Shown here: positions 34,932-43,724 of the stretch, piece after piece | How positions within the stretch are numbered: position 1 is the first letter of the stretch | How the letters are laid out: each line of letters starts with the position of its first letter | Origin: an uncultured Acidiferrobacteraceae bacterium | Lineage (GTDB): Bacteria; Pseudomonadota; Gammaproteobacteria; Acidiferrobacterales; SZUA-150 | Direction: 5' to 3' | NCBI GenBank assembly: GCA_913009895.1 | Contig: CAJVXY010000022.1 | Span: forward strand, 1-52,233 | Length of the DNA: 52,233 nucleotides | Notes under the pieces: generated by a model | Told to the model about the DNA's origin: nothing | What the model saw: the letters and a program-made list of their open reading frames with translations, nothing else | The model's database searches: none | Position numbers and translations under genes: made by a program

Positions 34932-37523
34932 ATGATTAACCGCATTTCTTTCGCGCCTGTCTCGACCATAAAATTTCTTCTATTAGTCGCCCTAACTACA
35001 GCAACCCTGTCAGGATGTGGCGGCAGTAGTAGTGGCAGTGGTTTGCCTGACAGCCCACCTGCGCCCCCACCAGATGCACCAGTCTTGAGTGGTACATCTG
35101 CTGATAGCAGTGCAGTTTTGAATTGGTCTAATTTGACAGATGCTGAAAATTACAAGGTTTATGTTTCTACCAGCGGCCCGGCCAGTAAAAGCTCAACCCT
35201 GATTACTAATATTACTGCGCCTATGAATCCCATGATCTCCTACGTGGATCAGGGTTTGAATAATACATCTACCTACAACTACATGGTCACCGTTACTATT
35301 GGCGGGCGGGAAAGTAATGCATCCAATCAGTTTGTGGCCAATCCCTTTCCGCAAGCAGTGATGTTGGTCGGCGGAGCAGATTTTACCTGCGCCTTGCGCG
35401 GCAACGGTACTATCTGGTGTTGGGGTGCTAACAGCAGTGGCCAGCTCGGTGACGGCACCACGACCGATCGTTACAGCCCGGTACAAGAAGCCAATGGTTT
35501 CACCGACTGGATTGATATATCTGTTTTGGCCACCCATGCCTGTGCACGCCGAACCGGCGGCACACTCTATTGCTGGGGAGATAACTGGCGTAATGCGGCT
35601 GTTGATTCAAGTGATGCAACTAAAGTTAATCCGGCGACAATCAGCACTGCCAATCCCCAGGGTTATGTGGTCACGCCAACACAAGTTGATGCCGCCGCTG
35701 ACTGGGTAGATGTCTCTGCCGGGGTTAATCGTACTTGCGGAATTAAATCCAGTGGTTTTATTTCGTGCTGGGGCGGCAATGAGGGTGCTACGCCAGTTGT
35801 GCAGGGTTCAGCTTCCAACTGGACTGAAGTGACAGCGGGCGGTGATAGTTATTGTGCGCTGAATGATCAGAACAGAATTTTTTGTTGGGGCGGCAACGGT
35901 AAAGGCCAGTTAGGCAATGGCACAATTGGTGGATTTGTTGCGTCGCCTGTCGAAGAAAGTACCACATCTGGTGACTGGAGCCGGGTAACCATGGGCTATA
36001 GCCACGTTTGTGGACTGCGTGGAACCGGTGCAGGCTCAAGCTTGTCTTGCTGGGGCTGGAATGAACATGGCCAGGTGGGCAACGCAAAAATCACAACTGG
36101 AGAAGGTACACCAACTCCAGTTGGAAGTGGCAGTGACTGGGCCACCGTCATTGCCGGTTACAAACATACCTGCGCCAGTAAAACCACGGGTGAATTATTT
36201 TGCTGGGGTTTTAACTCCAACAGCCAGTTAGGTGAAGGTGTTACTGGCGATGTTGCCATTCCTACTTTAATTGGCGGCGTAGGCCAAACCGACTGGGGCA
36301 ACCTGATTGCTATGGGTGTAAATCATACCTGTGTCACCAAAACCGATAAAAAAGTGTATTGCTGGGGTCGAAATGACGTGGGTCAGATTGGTAATGGCAC
36401 GAACACGTCAATCAAAAATGTGCCTACCCAAGTAGGGATTGCGACAGACTGGCGCCAGGTAGAGACCGGCATATTCCATACCTGTGCAACTAAAATCGAC
36501 GGCACGTTGTGGTGTACCGGCAATAATAGTTATGGCCAGTTGGGCACAGGTAATAACAACCACAGTCAGGATTTTAAACAAGTTACCGCAAATACTGATT
36601 GGGGCGCGCTTGCTGTAGGGCAGGATCACACTTGCGCGATTCGTTTGAATCAGGGCAACAGTTCTGCCGGTACCTTATGGTGTTGGGGAAAAAACAGTTC
36701 CGGCACCTTGGGTATAAACAGCGTCGTGAACGTAAATGCACCCGTGCAGGAGGATAATGGATATACCAACTGGACAGAAGTTACTGCGGGTAATAGCCAC
36801 ACCTGCGCTATACGTAGCGGTGGCGCCTTGTATTGTTGGGGTAGTAATTTATTTTACCAGGTAGGTAATGGTAGTGGCGGGTTTTCTGCGCCTAACGTTT
36901 TAAGCCCAATATTGGTAGGTGGCACCACAGTCTATGATACTGTTCGTGCTGGATCCTGGGCAACATGTGCACGTAATGGATCGTTACATTGCTGGGGAAG
37001 CAATGCTGCTTATGATCCAACTGGCTATGTCAGGACTACACCAAGACAAATTTGGTATGGCTCTTTTAGTAACTTCGCTGTTGGCAATCATGTTCTCGGT
37101 TATGACGGCTCTGATAGAAATTTTAAAACATGGGGCAAAAATACTTACGGCCAGCTTGGTAGAGGACATCTTATGGATGTTGGTTTAAACAGCGCTCAGC
37201 TCTTTTCAACATCGTCAGCATTCCCCGCTGCATCTAACTCCGCAAGTTGTGTCACATTTGTATTTAGTGGAGTTTCCCGTTCTCTTAGATGTACTGGCAG
37301 CAATGCTTATGGTCAATTAGGTGTAGGTGACTATGACGATCGATTAACATTTACAACGGTTGATTCTGGCACATGGTGGAAATTATCCATGAGCGACTAT
37401 CATACTTGCGGTATTACTATTACCACTGGTGAGTTGTATTGCTGGGGCTGGAACCGTGAAGGCCAGCATGGTTCCGGGGATGCTTGGGTTTCTATTGGTT
37501 CACTGGTGGAAGTGACGAACTAG
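34932..37523 (+). CDS. RCC1-repeat lipoprotein with N-terminal fibronectin type III-like domain
   Basis: The 863-residue protein begins with a lipoprotein signal (TLSGCGGSS, Cys about 29), a Ser/Pro-rich linker and a fibronectin III-like domain at about 48-140. It continues with about 14 RCC1-type repeats of the form W..V..G..HTCA...G.L.CWG.N..GQLG.G. Seven repeats make one RCC1 propeller, so 14 suggests two. Nearly every repeat has a Cys in HTC and another in CWG, suitable for disulfides outside the cytoplasm. Binding partner unknown. A strong ribosome-binding site precedes it. It sits between two gatB fragments. Confidence 0.85.
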   Translation: MINRISFAPVSTIKFLLLVALTTATLSGCGGSSSGSGLPDSPPAPPPDAPVLSGTSADSSAVLNWSNLTDAENYKVYVSTSGPASKSSTLITNITAPMNPMISYVDQGLNNTSTYNYMVTVTIGGRESNASNQFVANPFPQAVMLVGGADFTCALRGNGTIWCWGANSSGQLGDGTTTDRYSPVQEANGFTDWIDISVLATHACARRTGGTLYCWGDNWRNAAVDSSDATKVNPATISTANPQGYVVTPTQVDAAADWVDVSAGVNRTCGIKSSGFISCWGGNEGATPVVQGSASNWTEVTAGGDSYCALNDQNRIFCWGGNGKGQLGNGTIGGFVASPVEESTTSGDWSRVTMGYSHVCGLRGTGAGSSLSCWGWNEHGQVGNAKITTGEGTPTPVGSGSDWATVIAGYKHTCASKTTGELFCWGFNSNSQLGEGVTGDVAIPTLIGGVGQTDWGNLIAMGVNHTCVTKTDKKVYCWGRNDVGQIGNGTNTSIKNVPTQVGIATDWRQVETGIFHTCATKIDGTLWCTGNNSYGQLGTGNNNHSQDFKQVTANTDWGALAVGQDHTCAIRLNQGNSSAGTLWCWGKNSSGTLGINSVVNVNAPVQEDNGYTNWTEVTAGNSHTCAIRSGGALYCWGSNLFYQVGNGSGGFSAPNVLSPILVGGTTVYDTVRAGSWATCARNGSLHCWGSNAAYDPTGYVRTTPRQIWYGSFSNFAVGNHVLGYDGSDRNFKTWGKNTYGQLGRGHLMDVGLNSAQLFSTSSAFPAASNSASCVTFVFSGVSRSLRCTGSNAYGQLGVGDYDDRLTFTTVDSGTWWKLSMSDYHTCGITITTGELYCWGWNREGQHGSGDAWVSIGSLVEVTN

Positions 37524-37546
37524 GAAATAATGTAAATATTTAATTT

Positions 37547-37574
37547 AACAATGGGAGGCTAGCCTCCCATTGTT
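37547..37574. terminator. 28-bp perfect palindrome after the RCC1-repeat gene
   Basis: The half AACAATGGGAGGCT (37547-37560) is followed immediately by its exact reverse complement. It begins 24 bp after the stop codon. It could form a strong hairpin and terminate transcription, but lacks a clear T run, so a protein-binding or recombination site is an alternative. Confidence 0.55.
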
Positions 37575-37611
37575 GATTGTAGAAAAGCTGCACTACGTTT
37601 AATGGTGATGC

Positions 37612-37710
37612 TTGCTGAATCGCAATCAAGACCAAACCAATACCGGTAAAATTTCCAGTAATATCTTCGAGGTTATGTGGGCCGGTCAAGGACTAGCGGG
37701 TGAAATGATT
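37612..37710 (+). pseudogene. Degenerate internal fragment of gatB (fragment 2)
   Basis: Translation gives LLNRNQDQTNTGKISSNIFE followed by VMWAGQGLAGEMI. gatB 33172-33270 encodes [20 protein letters not shown] followed by [13 protein letters not shown]. The match covers about 33 codons and stops on both sides. It corresponds to the part of gatB directly before that found in fragment 1, but lies downstream of it. Confidence 0.8.
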
Positions 37711-37724
37711 TTCTCTGAAAAATA

Positions 37725-39674
37725 TCATTCGATAGATTCTGAACGGTTATTACTTGCACGAAAAGTCTTCATGCCGGCAATAATTTTTAATAAATCCTGC
37801 TGGTGTTTCGCAAAGAAAAACGCATCATCACTTATTACAATATCATTCCTGTCTTTTACTTTTTCGTGATACAGGGCGCCACGTTTATAGGGGATACTGT
37901 ATTTATATTCCGGGCCAATATAAGCAATCCTGTCCCAGTCACTGACAACTGCATAAGGTCGTTTATCCTGACCTAACAAGTTATAACCCTGTGAGTAATC
38001 AGAGGGATCATTTTTAACGCCCAGCCACGGTAATATTGTTGGTACAATATCCATGTGACTGGATATACCTTCCTCGACGCCTGAACCGCTGCCAGGTATC
38101 CATAGTACCAGTGGCGCCCGGATTTGTTCCTCAACAAAATCAGAGTTATGTCCCCAGCGTCCTTTCTCCATAAATTCTTCACCATGATCGCCGGTAATGA
38201 TAATAATTGTATTGTCTATTAGTTTTGTATCCTGTAGATATTTTAATAATCGTCCTATCTGTATATCTACATAATGAGATGCATTGATATAACGATTTTT
38301 AATTTGATCAATATCTTTCGCGAGAGATTCCCTGGACATAGTTAAGTAATTAATTTCATCGAGGGTTACGTCTCGTATTTTGGTTTTCTCAGGATAGTAG
38401 TAACGGGCATGGGTTGATTCAAAAAACATAAATGTCATAAATGGTTTAGTTTTATCACGATTTTCCATAAAAGATATCATGCGATCAATATTAATCCGGT
38501 CTCTCTCCGGTGGTTCTCCCTGAGTATCCTGGTGCAAATTTTTTTCAGGCACATGACTGAAGATTGTTTTATCGAATTCCGGGTAAGAAAATTTTGCACT
38601 GGTGAACATTTCCAGTTGGTAATCCTGTTCTCTCAATACGTCTATCAATACCGGACTACGTCGTTCGGCCAGGAACTGGTTCCAGTAAGGACCGTACAAA
38701 CCATAAAACATGGAAAACATACCCATGCGTGTGCCGATACCGCCACTGTACTGGCGTGTAAAACGGTGCGCCTTTTTAGAGAACGACCAGGACGCTGGCA
38801 TGATCGATTTATCCAGCATGTCCCAACGTAATGACTCGGCGACCAGCCAGATAATGTTCAATGGCTTGGTGGGGGCTTCAATAATTAATGGACGCAATGG
38901 ATACTTTAGTGAGCCACTTTCTACCGAGACCTTTAATTCATTACGTTTTTTGACATCTATTTCTAACCAGTCTGCCAGTGTCCGGAATTTCGTTTGTTTA
39001 TAAAACGGAAAGGCACTGGCAGTTGTGTAAACTGGGCCATAGGCATAAATATCTCCCATTATATAACCTGCTCGTTCACTTAAGGTCAGGACAAGAAATA
39101 GTGCCAATAGATAACGATATATTTTCAGGGGAGTATGATGCTTGCGAGTCACTCGTTTCCAGTAACCGTGATTTAATATTAACAGCAATCCTGTCTGGGT
39201 CAGGAGTATGCCAGTCAAGATAAGCGCGACAGATATATAGGACGCGCCTCCACTGCCCATTGAATCAATACCGCCGGGCGTGGTTACCAGGTTCCAGACA
39301 AACCCATTTAAATGAAACCCGAAGATTGTAAATACCATTCCATCCGTATAAATCAGGATATTGGTAATAACGACTAAAAGAATTGCAATACTATTTACTA
39401 TAAATGTCTGGAAGCGGGACAGGCCTGATGGTTGAAACTTTACCAGTAATCGATGGACGAGGATTGTAAGAATATATGCTGGTAAAAGGTATATGGCTGC
39501 ATAGCTCAAATATACTGCCAGGGAAAATGCAATTGCCCAGCCGCTGCTCCAGTTTATATCTGCAAGATAACCGGAAATCAAGAACAACATGACAAACCAG
39601 GAACCCAGGAAATAGTGATTTAGCAACCTGGATTGTTGCTGGTGGTTAAAAACGCGCAAAACTTGACTCCACAT
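37725..39674 (-). CDS. Membrane sulfatase-fold protein related to YejM/PbgA and LtaS
   Basis: The 649-residue protein has five or so N-terminal membrane helices, including the stretch VFTIFGFHLNGFVWNLVTTP that closely resembles E. coli YejM, then an extracytoplasmic alkaline-phosphatase-type domain from about residue 265. The domain has NIIWLVAESLRWDML, a Thr in SGGIGTRMGMFSMFYG at the LtaS nucleophile position, and the metal-ligand motif ITGDHGEEF with GHN. YejM has lost this DH motif, so here catalysis is plausible, such as phosphoglycerol or phosphoethanolamine transfer. The gene converges on gatB fragment 2. Confidence 0.8.
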   Translation of the reverse strand: MWSQVLRVFNHQQQSRLLNHYFLGSWFVMLFLISGYLADINWSSGWAIAFSLAVYLSYAAIYLLPAYILTILVHRLLVKFQPSGLSRFQTFIVNSIAILLVVITNILIYTDGMVFTIFGFHLNGFVWNLVTTPGGIDSMGSGGASYISVALILTGILLTQTGLLLILNHGYWKRVTRKHHTPLKIYRYLLALFLVLTLSERAGYIMGDIYAYGPVYTTASAFPFYKQTKFRTLADWLEIDVKKRNELKVSVESGSLKYPLRPLIIEAPTKPLNIIWLVAESLRWDMLDKSIMPASWSFSKKAHRFTRQYSGGIGTRMGMFSMFYGLYGPYWNQFLAERRSPVLIDVLREQDYQLEMFTSAKFSYPEFDKTIFSHVPEKNLHQDTQGEPPERDRINIDRMISFMENRDKTKPFMTFMFFESTHARYYYPEKTKIRDVTLDEINYLTMSRESLAKDIDQIKNRYINASHYVDIQIGRLLKYLQDTKLIDNTIIIITGDHGEEFMEKGRWGHNSDFVEEQIRAPLVLWIPGSGSGVEEGISSHMDIVPTILPWLGVKNDPSDYSQGYNLLGQDKRPYAVVSDWDRIAYIGPEYKYSIPYKRGALYHEKVKDRNDIVISDDAFFFAKHQQDLLKIIAGMKTFRASNNRSESIE

Positions 39675-39816
39675 TAAAAAACAGCTCCGGACAGGGGATT
39701 ATAGTGTAAATCCCATATTAATGAGAAAAAATTTTATAGAATTGGAAAGGGTTGCCATCTTGTATTAATTGCGCAGGAATATTACTGTCCAGAAATAACT
39801 TATTAGAATCTTGATG

Positions 39817-39978
39817 TTACTTATTAGAATCTTGAGTACGGGAAGTTGATTGCACAGACTTGGGGTTAAAACCATACAAGCTGTCAGTCTTTTTTTGTCT
39901 GGATTGTAATTCGGCCTCGTGGGAGAAAGACAAACCATTGGCCATAGTATTAAGTATATTTTTTATAACATTAATCAT
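39817..39978 (-). CDS. Small hypothetical protein, 53 residues
   Basis: The frame starts MINVIKNILNTMANGLSFSH, is polar after that and ends RTQDSNK. AGGA lies seven to eight bases before the ATG. No family is recognised. It lies 41 bp downstream of the nhaD stop in the same orientation. A 17-bp direct repeat, ACTTATTAGAATCTTGA, overlaps its 3' end. Coding status is uncertain. Confidence 0.4.
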   Translation of the reverse strand: MINVIKNILNTMANGLSFSHEAELQSRQKKTDSLYGFNPKSVQSTSRTQDSNK

Positions 39979-40019
39979 TTATTTATCCTGAAATTTTTAA
40001 AAAACTAAAGAACGGCCAA

Positions 40020-41465
40020 CTAAAAATAACTGGCGTTAATCCAGAAGTGGGTAAGAATACTGGCCACATATCCCAGGGCGATAACCGGCGTCCATTTGAG
40101 GTGACCGAAAAAGGTATACATACCCCGCGCTTGTCCCATCAAGGCCACACCTGCTGCCGAGCCAATGGATAATAAACTGCCGCCTACACCTGCGGTGAGA
40201 GTGACCAGCAACCATTGACCGGTCGACATGTCCGGGTTCATGGTTAGCACTGCAAACATTACTGGAATATTATCGACTACGGCCGATAACAGGCCAACAA
40301 TCACGTTGGCGTAAGTTGCACCCCACTGGGCATACATAATTTCTGACGACAGTGCCAGGTAACCAATAAATCCGAGACCACCCACTGACAGCACAACACC
40401 ATAAAAGAATAATAATGTATCCCACTCAGCACGCGCTATTTTATTGAAAATATCGAAGGGAACAACATCACCCAGTTTACCGGCACGTTCGGCGGCCTCC
40501 GATTGCTTACCTTGCCTGTCCAGTGCGTACTCTGCTTTTTTCTTGAGATAAAAACCGAAAAATTGCAAATAACCCAGGCCAGTTAACATACCAATCACTG
40601 GCGGCAAGTGCAGGAAGTTGTGAAAAGAAACAGCTGTAATGATTGTTAGTAAAAATAAAATTATAATTGCAATCGCACCGGGACGCATATCGATTTTTTC
40701 ATCCCCTGCTTCCGGATGCATATTAGGTACTGCAAAATGCATGATTGCGGCAGGAACAAGAAAATTAACCACTGACGGGATAAACAAGGCAAAGAAGGCC
40801 CAGAAATCAACAATGCCTTTTTGCCAAACCATCAGTGTTGTAATGTCACCAAAGGGACTGAATGCGCCACCGGCATTGGCTGCGATTACGATATTAATGC
40901 TGGCCAGGCCAATAAATTTTTTATTGTTACCACCCACGGCCATTGCCACTGCTGACATCAATAGTGCAGTTGTCAGGTTGTCGGCAACCGGAGAAATAAA
41001 GAATGACAGGATTCCGGTTAACCAGAAAAGCTGGCGAAAACCAAAACCTTTACGAATCAACCATGCGCGCAGGGCATCAAACACACGTCGTTCCTGCATG
41101 GCATTGATGTAGGTCATGGCCACCAACAGGAATAACATCAGCTCGGCGTATTCCAGCAGATTATGACGGACTGCATTTTCCGCTTCATGGGGCAGTCCGT
41201 TTACTGAATACACGTATCCAATCATGCCCCAGATCAAACCGGCAGCAATGATTACCGGTTTGGATTTGCGCAAATGTGTGAACTCTTCGGCCATCACCAG
41301 TGCATAGGCCAGCACGAATATGGCAATGGCCCAGTAGCCGACAGCGGTTTGTGTCAGGTCCAGGGTTTTACCGCCAGACTCACTGGTTGCCGATTCAGAA
41401 CCCAGTGCCAGCTCCGGAATAAAAAAACTGGCTATAGATAATGCGATTAACAGGATAGTCGTCAT
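40020..41465 (-). CDS. nhaD: NhaD-type Na+/H+ antiporter
   Basis: The 481-residue protein has an N-terminal signal-like helix and about 12 membrane segments. NhaD signatures include ISPVADNLTTALLMSAVAMAVGG, ANAGGAFSPFGDITTLMVW and AVVDNIPVMFAVLTMNPDMS. It expels Na+ or Li+ in exchange for protons and is typical of marine or alkaliphilic bacteria. It begins 27 bp after the SLC13 gene and probably shares its transcript. Confidence 0.9.
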   Translation of the reverse strand: MTTILLIALSIASFFIPELALGSESATSESGGKTLDLTQTAVGYWAIAIFVLAYALVMAEEFTHLRKSKPVIIAAGLIWGMIGYVYSVNGLPHEAENAVRHNLLEYAELMLFLLVAMTYINAMQERRVFDALRAWLIRKGFGFRQLFWLTGILSFFISPVADNLTTALLMSAVAMAVGGNNKKFIGLASINIVIAANAGGAFSPFGDITTLMVWQKGIVDFWAFFALFIPSVVNFLVPAAIMHFAVPNMHPEAGDEKIDMRPGAIAIIILFLLTIITAVSFHNFLHLPPVIGMLTGLGYLQFFGFYLKKKAEYALDRQGKQSEAAERAGKLGDVVPFDIFNKIARAEWDTLLFFYGVVLSVGGLGFIGYLALSSEIMYAQWGATYANVIVGLLSAVVDNIPVMFAVLTMNPDMSTGQWLLVTLTAGVGGSLLSIGSAAGVALMGQARGMYTFFGHLKWTPVIALGYVASILTHFWINASYF

Positions 41466-41492
41466 ATTTTCTTATTCTTAATTTAAAACTAT

Positions 41493-43481
41493 TTAAAAAA
41501 CCAGTCTCATCATTACCATCATGACCACCAAAAACAAAATAGTCATAATACCACCAGCACGAATAAAATCAGGTACGCGATAACCACCTGGCCCCATGAT
41601 CAGGGCATTGACCTGGTGAGTCGGGATCAGGAAAGAGTTGGAAGTTGCCAGTGCCACGGTCAGGGCAAACACCGCCGGGTTGGCGCCTACACCCAAAGCA
41701 ATGTTAACTGCCAATGGTACGAGTAATACGGTCGCGCCCACGTTCGACATAACCAGTGTGAAAAAAGTAGCCAGTACTGCCACCGCAGCCTGGATCACCC
41801 AAATGGGTGAGTCACCAAGCACAGATAATACTTGCTCGGCGATCCATTTGGCTGTGCCAGTTGATTCAACCGCCATTCCCAGCGGGATGAGTGAAGCCAG
41901 CAGGAACACGGTTTTCCAGCTAACGGCTTCATAGGCTTCTTCGATGGTGAGCACCCTGGATAAAATCATACCCACGGCGCCTGTCAGCAGTGAAACGGAC
42001 AAACGTAAGTCTGTAAAAAGCACCAGGCCCAATGCGATTGCAAAGAACAGTCCCGCCCAATTTAGTTTTTCCGGTCTAAGTTGCTCTTCCTTTGGGTACT
42101 CAGTGGTGATCACGACAAAATTACGATCTTTCTCAATGCGTTCAAGTACATTCCAGGGCGTGTGCACCACAAGAGTATCGCCAGCTTGCAAAGGCAGGTT
42201 GCGGATATCGTCGCCTTCACGCATGGTTTCACCATTTCTGTGCAGGCCGATCATGGCCAAACCATAGGTCTTGCGCATCCAGATATCACGGGCACTCTGA
42301 CCAATGAGTTTTGAGCCAGGTGGGATCAACACTTCGGCAATGCCTGCCTTGGTGGCAGAAAGGTCGTCAACAAAAGTTCGGATAATGTCGCGTTTTTTCA
42401 GGCTGAATGTGTCAACAAACTTATCGAGGCTTTTGGGGTCCGCTACTACCCCCATGACCATGCCGGCCTGAATATTAACGTCCCGCGCCAGCATGCCGGG
42501 GCCAACCCTGTTTCCTTCACCGGGCAATTTTGTGGCAATGACGCGAACACGAAACCGGGATTCGACATCATCAAACTGTTTGCCAATTAACTCACTATTA
42601 TCGGTTACCACCAGTTCGTGCATGGCGAAGTCGGCGCCATAGACGTCATGAAAATATTTCATGGGATCAGTACCGCTGGTGCTACTCTCACTCTTGGTAG
42701 CTGGCAATACAAAACGACCGGCAACGACAAAGTAAATAATGCCTGTTGTAATTAGCGCCAGGCCCACTGGCGTCACTGAAAATAAACCCCAGGTATCCAT
42801 TTGCTGATCAGCTGGCAGTGCCATGTTTGAGGTCAGGATTAAATCGTTCAGCAGAATTAATGGGCTGGAGCCAACCATGGTCATGGTGCCACCCAGAATG
42901 GCTGTAAAACCCATAGGCATCAGCAGCCGCGACATGGGCAGTCCCGAACGTGCAGAAATACGTGATACCACTGGCAGGAACAACGCGGCAGCGCCCACGT
43001 TTTGCATAAAGGAAGAAATGATACCTACCGTGGCAGAAATAATCGGGATAATGCGGCGTTCGGTTGTGCCACCTATTTTAAGGATAAAGGCGGCGACCTT
43101 GCTCATGAGGCCGGTTTTATCCAGTCCCGTGCCAATGATCATGACTGCAATAATGGACATGACCGCATTGGAGCCAAAACCATCAAACAAGTGGCTGGTA
43201 TCTACCAGGCCTTGCTCCAGGCCCATAAACGGGGCAAGTAATGAGGTCAGGCCCAACAACACCATAATAGAGACGGCCGCCACATCTACCCCCACTATTT
43301 CAAATGCGAATAAATAAATAGTCAGGATCAGGATCGCACTAACCCAGGCGATTTCCGGGGTAGGCACCACAGAGGCGACATAAAGGGCAAGCAGAGTAAA
43401 AATTCCGCCCCCGATATATTGGACAAATGACGGTTTTTTCAGTTGCGAGTGGGTTTGTTCTTCGTCTGCCAATGCAATCAC
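41493..43481 (-). CDS. SLC13/DASS-family permease with two TrkA-C domains
   Basis: The 662-residue protein has two membrane halves separated by two RCK/TrkA-C domains at about 275-365 and 375-455 (MHELVVTDNSELIGKQFDDV and AEVLIPPGSKLIGQSARDIW). The membrane halves have the SLC13 repeats SSFMQNVGAAALFLPVV and TLVMSNVGATVLLVPLA. Such proteins transport dicarboxylates, sulfate or related anions, usually with Na+. The start is GTG with GGAG eight bases upstream. It is divergent from a LysR gene. Confidence 0.88.
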   Translation of the reverse strand: MIALADEEQTHSQLKKPSFVQYIGGGIFTLLALYVASVVPTPEIAWVSAILILTIYLFAFEIVGVDVAAVSIMVLLGLTSLLAPFMGLEQGLVDTSHLFDGFGSNAVMSIIAVMIIGTGLDKTGLMSKVAAFILKIGGTTERRIIPIISATVGIISSFMQNVGAAALFLPVVSRISARSGLPMSRLLMPMGFTAILGGTMTMVGSSPLILLNDLILTSNMALPADQQMDTWGLFSVTPVGLALITTGIIYFVVAGRFVLPATKSESSTSGTDPMKYFHDVYGADFAMHELVVTDNSELIGKQFDDVESRFRVRVIATKLPGEGNRVGPGMLARDVNIQAGMVMGVVADPKSLDKFVDTFSLKKRDIIRTFVDDLSATKAGIAEVLIPPGSKLIGQSARDIWMRKTYGLAMIGLHRNGETMREGDDIRNLPLQAGDTLVVHTPWNVLERIEKDRNFVVITTEYPKEEQLRPEKLNWAGLFFAIALGLVLFTDLRLSVSLLTGAVGMILSRVLTIEEAYEAVSWKTVFLLASLIPLGMAVESTGTAKWIAEQVLSVLGDSPIWVIQAAVAVLATFFTLVMSNVGATVLLVPLAVNIALGVGANPAVFALTVALATSNSFLIPTHQVNALIMGPGGYRVPDFIRAGGIMTILFLVVMMVMMRLVF

Positions 43482-43578
43482 TATGGAGTCTCCAGAATTT
43501 AAATTAACAATTATAATTTTAAATACGTCAGCACAAGAACTGCCACCAGCTCGGCACTGGCCATGTTGTCAGCTGGAA

Positions 43579-43596
43579 TATTCCAATTTGGAAATA
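43579..43596. promoter_or_regulatory. Candidate LysR-type operator, site 1
   Basis: TATTCC-N5-GGAAATA, a dyad with the same spacing and half-sites as site 2, lies between the divergent SLC13 and LysR genes. Binding is inferred. Confidence 0.45.
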
Positions 43597-43681
43597 ATAT
43601 TGGCTGGGTACTAACGTGCAAAAATAAATGGAACACAGCCGTGCCCCAAGATAGCGGGAAAATACCAGCTTGAGAAGGGCT

Positions 43682-43698
43682 TTTCAAATGATTTGAAA
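43682..43698. promoter_or_regulatory. 17-bp perfect palindrome in the SLC13-LysR gap
   Basis: TTTCAAAT is followed by one G and its exact inverse ATTTGAAA. It lies 18 bp before the LysR start and may be an operator for another regulator or a second half-site type. Confidence 0.4.
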
Positions 43699-43705
43699 CA
43701 TTATA

Positions 43706-43724
43706 ATATTCCCATATGGAATAT
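43706..43724. promoter_or_regulatory. Candidate LysR-type operator, site 2, over the LysR start codon
   Basis: ATATTCC-N5-GGAATAT is a perfect dyad with 7-bp arms. The ATG of the LysR gene (43716) is inside its spacer, which suggests autorepression. Confidence 0.5.

Noticed and set aside
37612..37869. Open frame of 85 codons between the RCC1 gene and the YejM-like gene
   Set aside because: Its first 33 codons are a gatB remnant and the rest is antisense to the YejM-like gene.
33486..39700. Prophage or integrative element in the accessory stretch
   Set aside because: No integrase, transposase, phage or conjugation gene is present, only gatB fragments and cargo genes.
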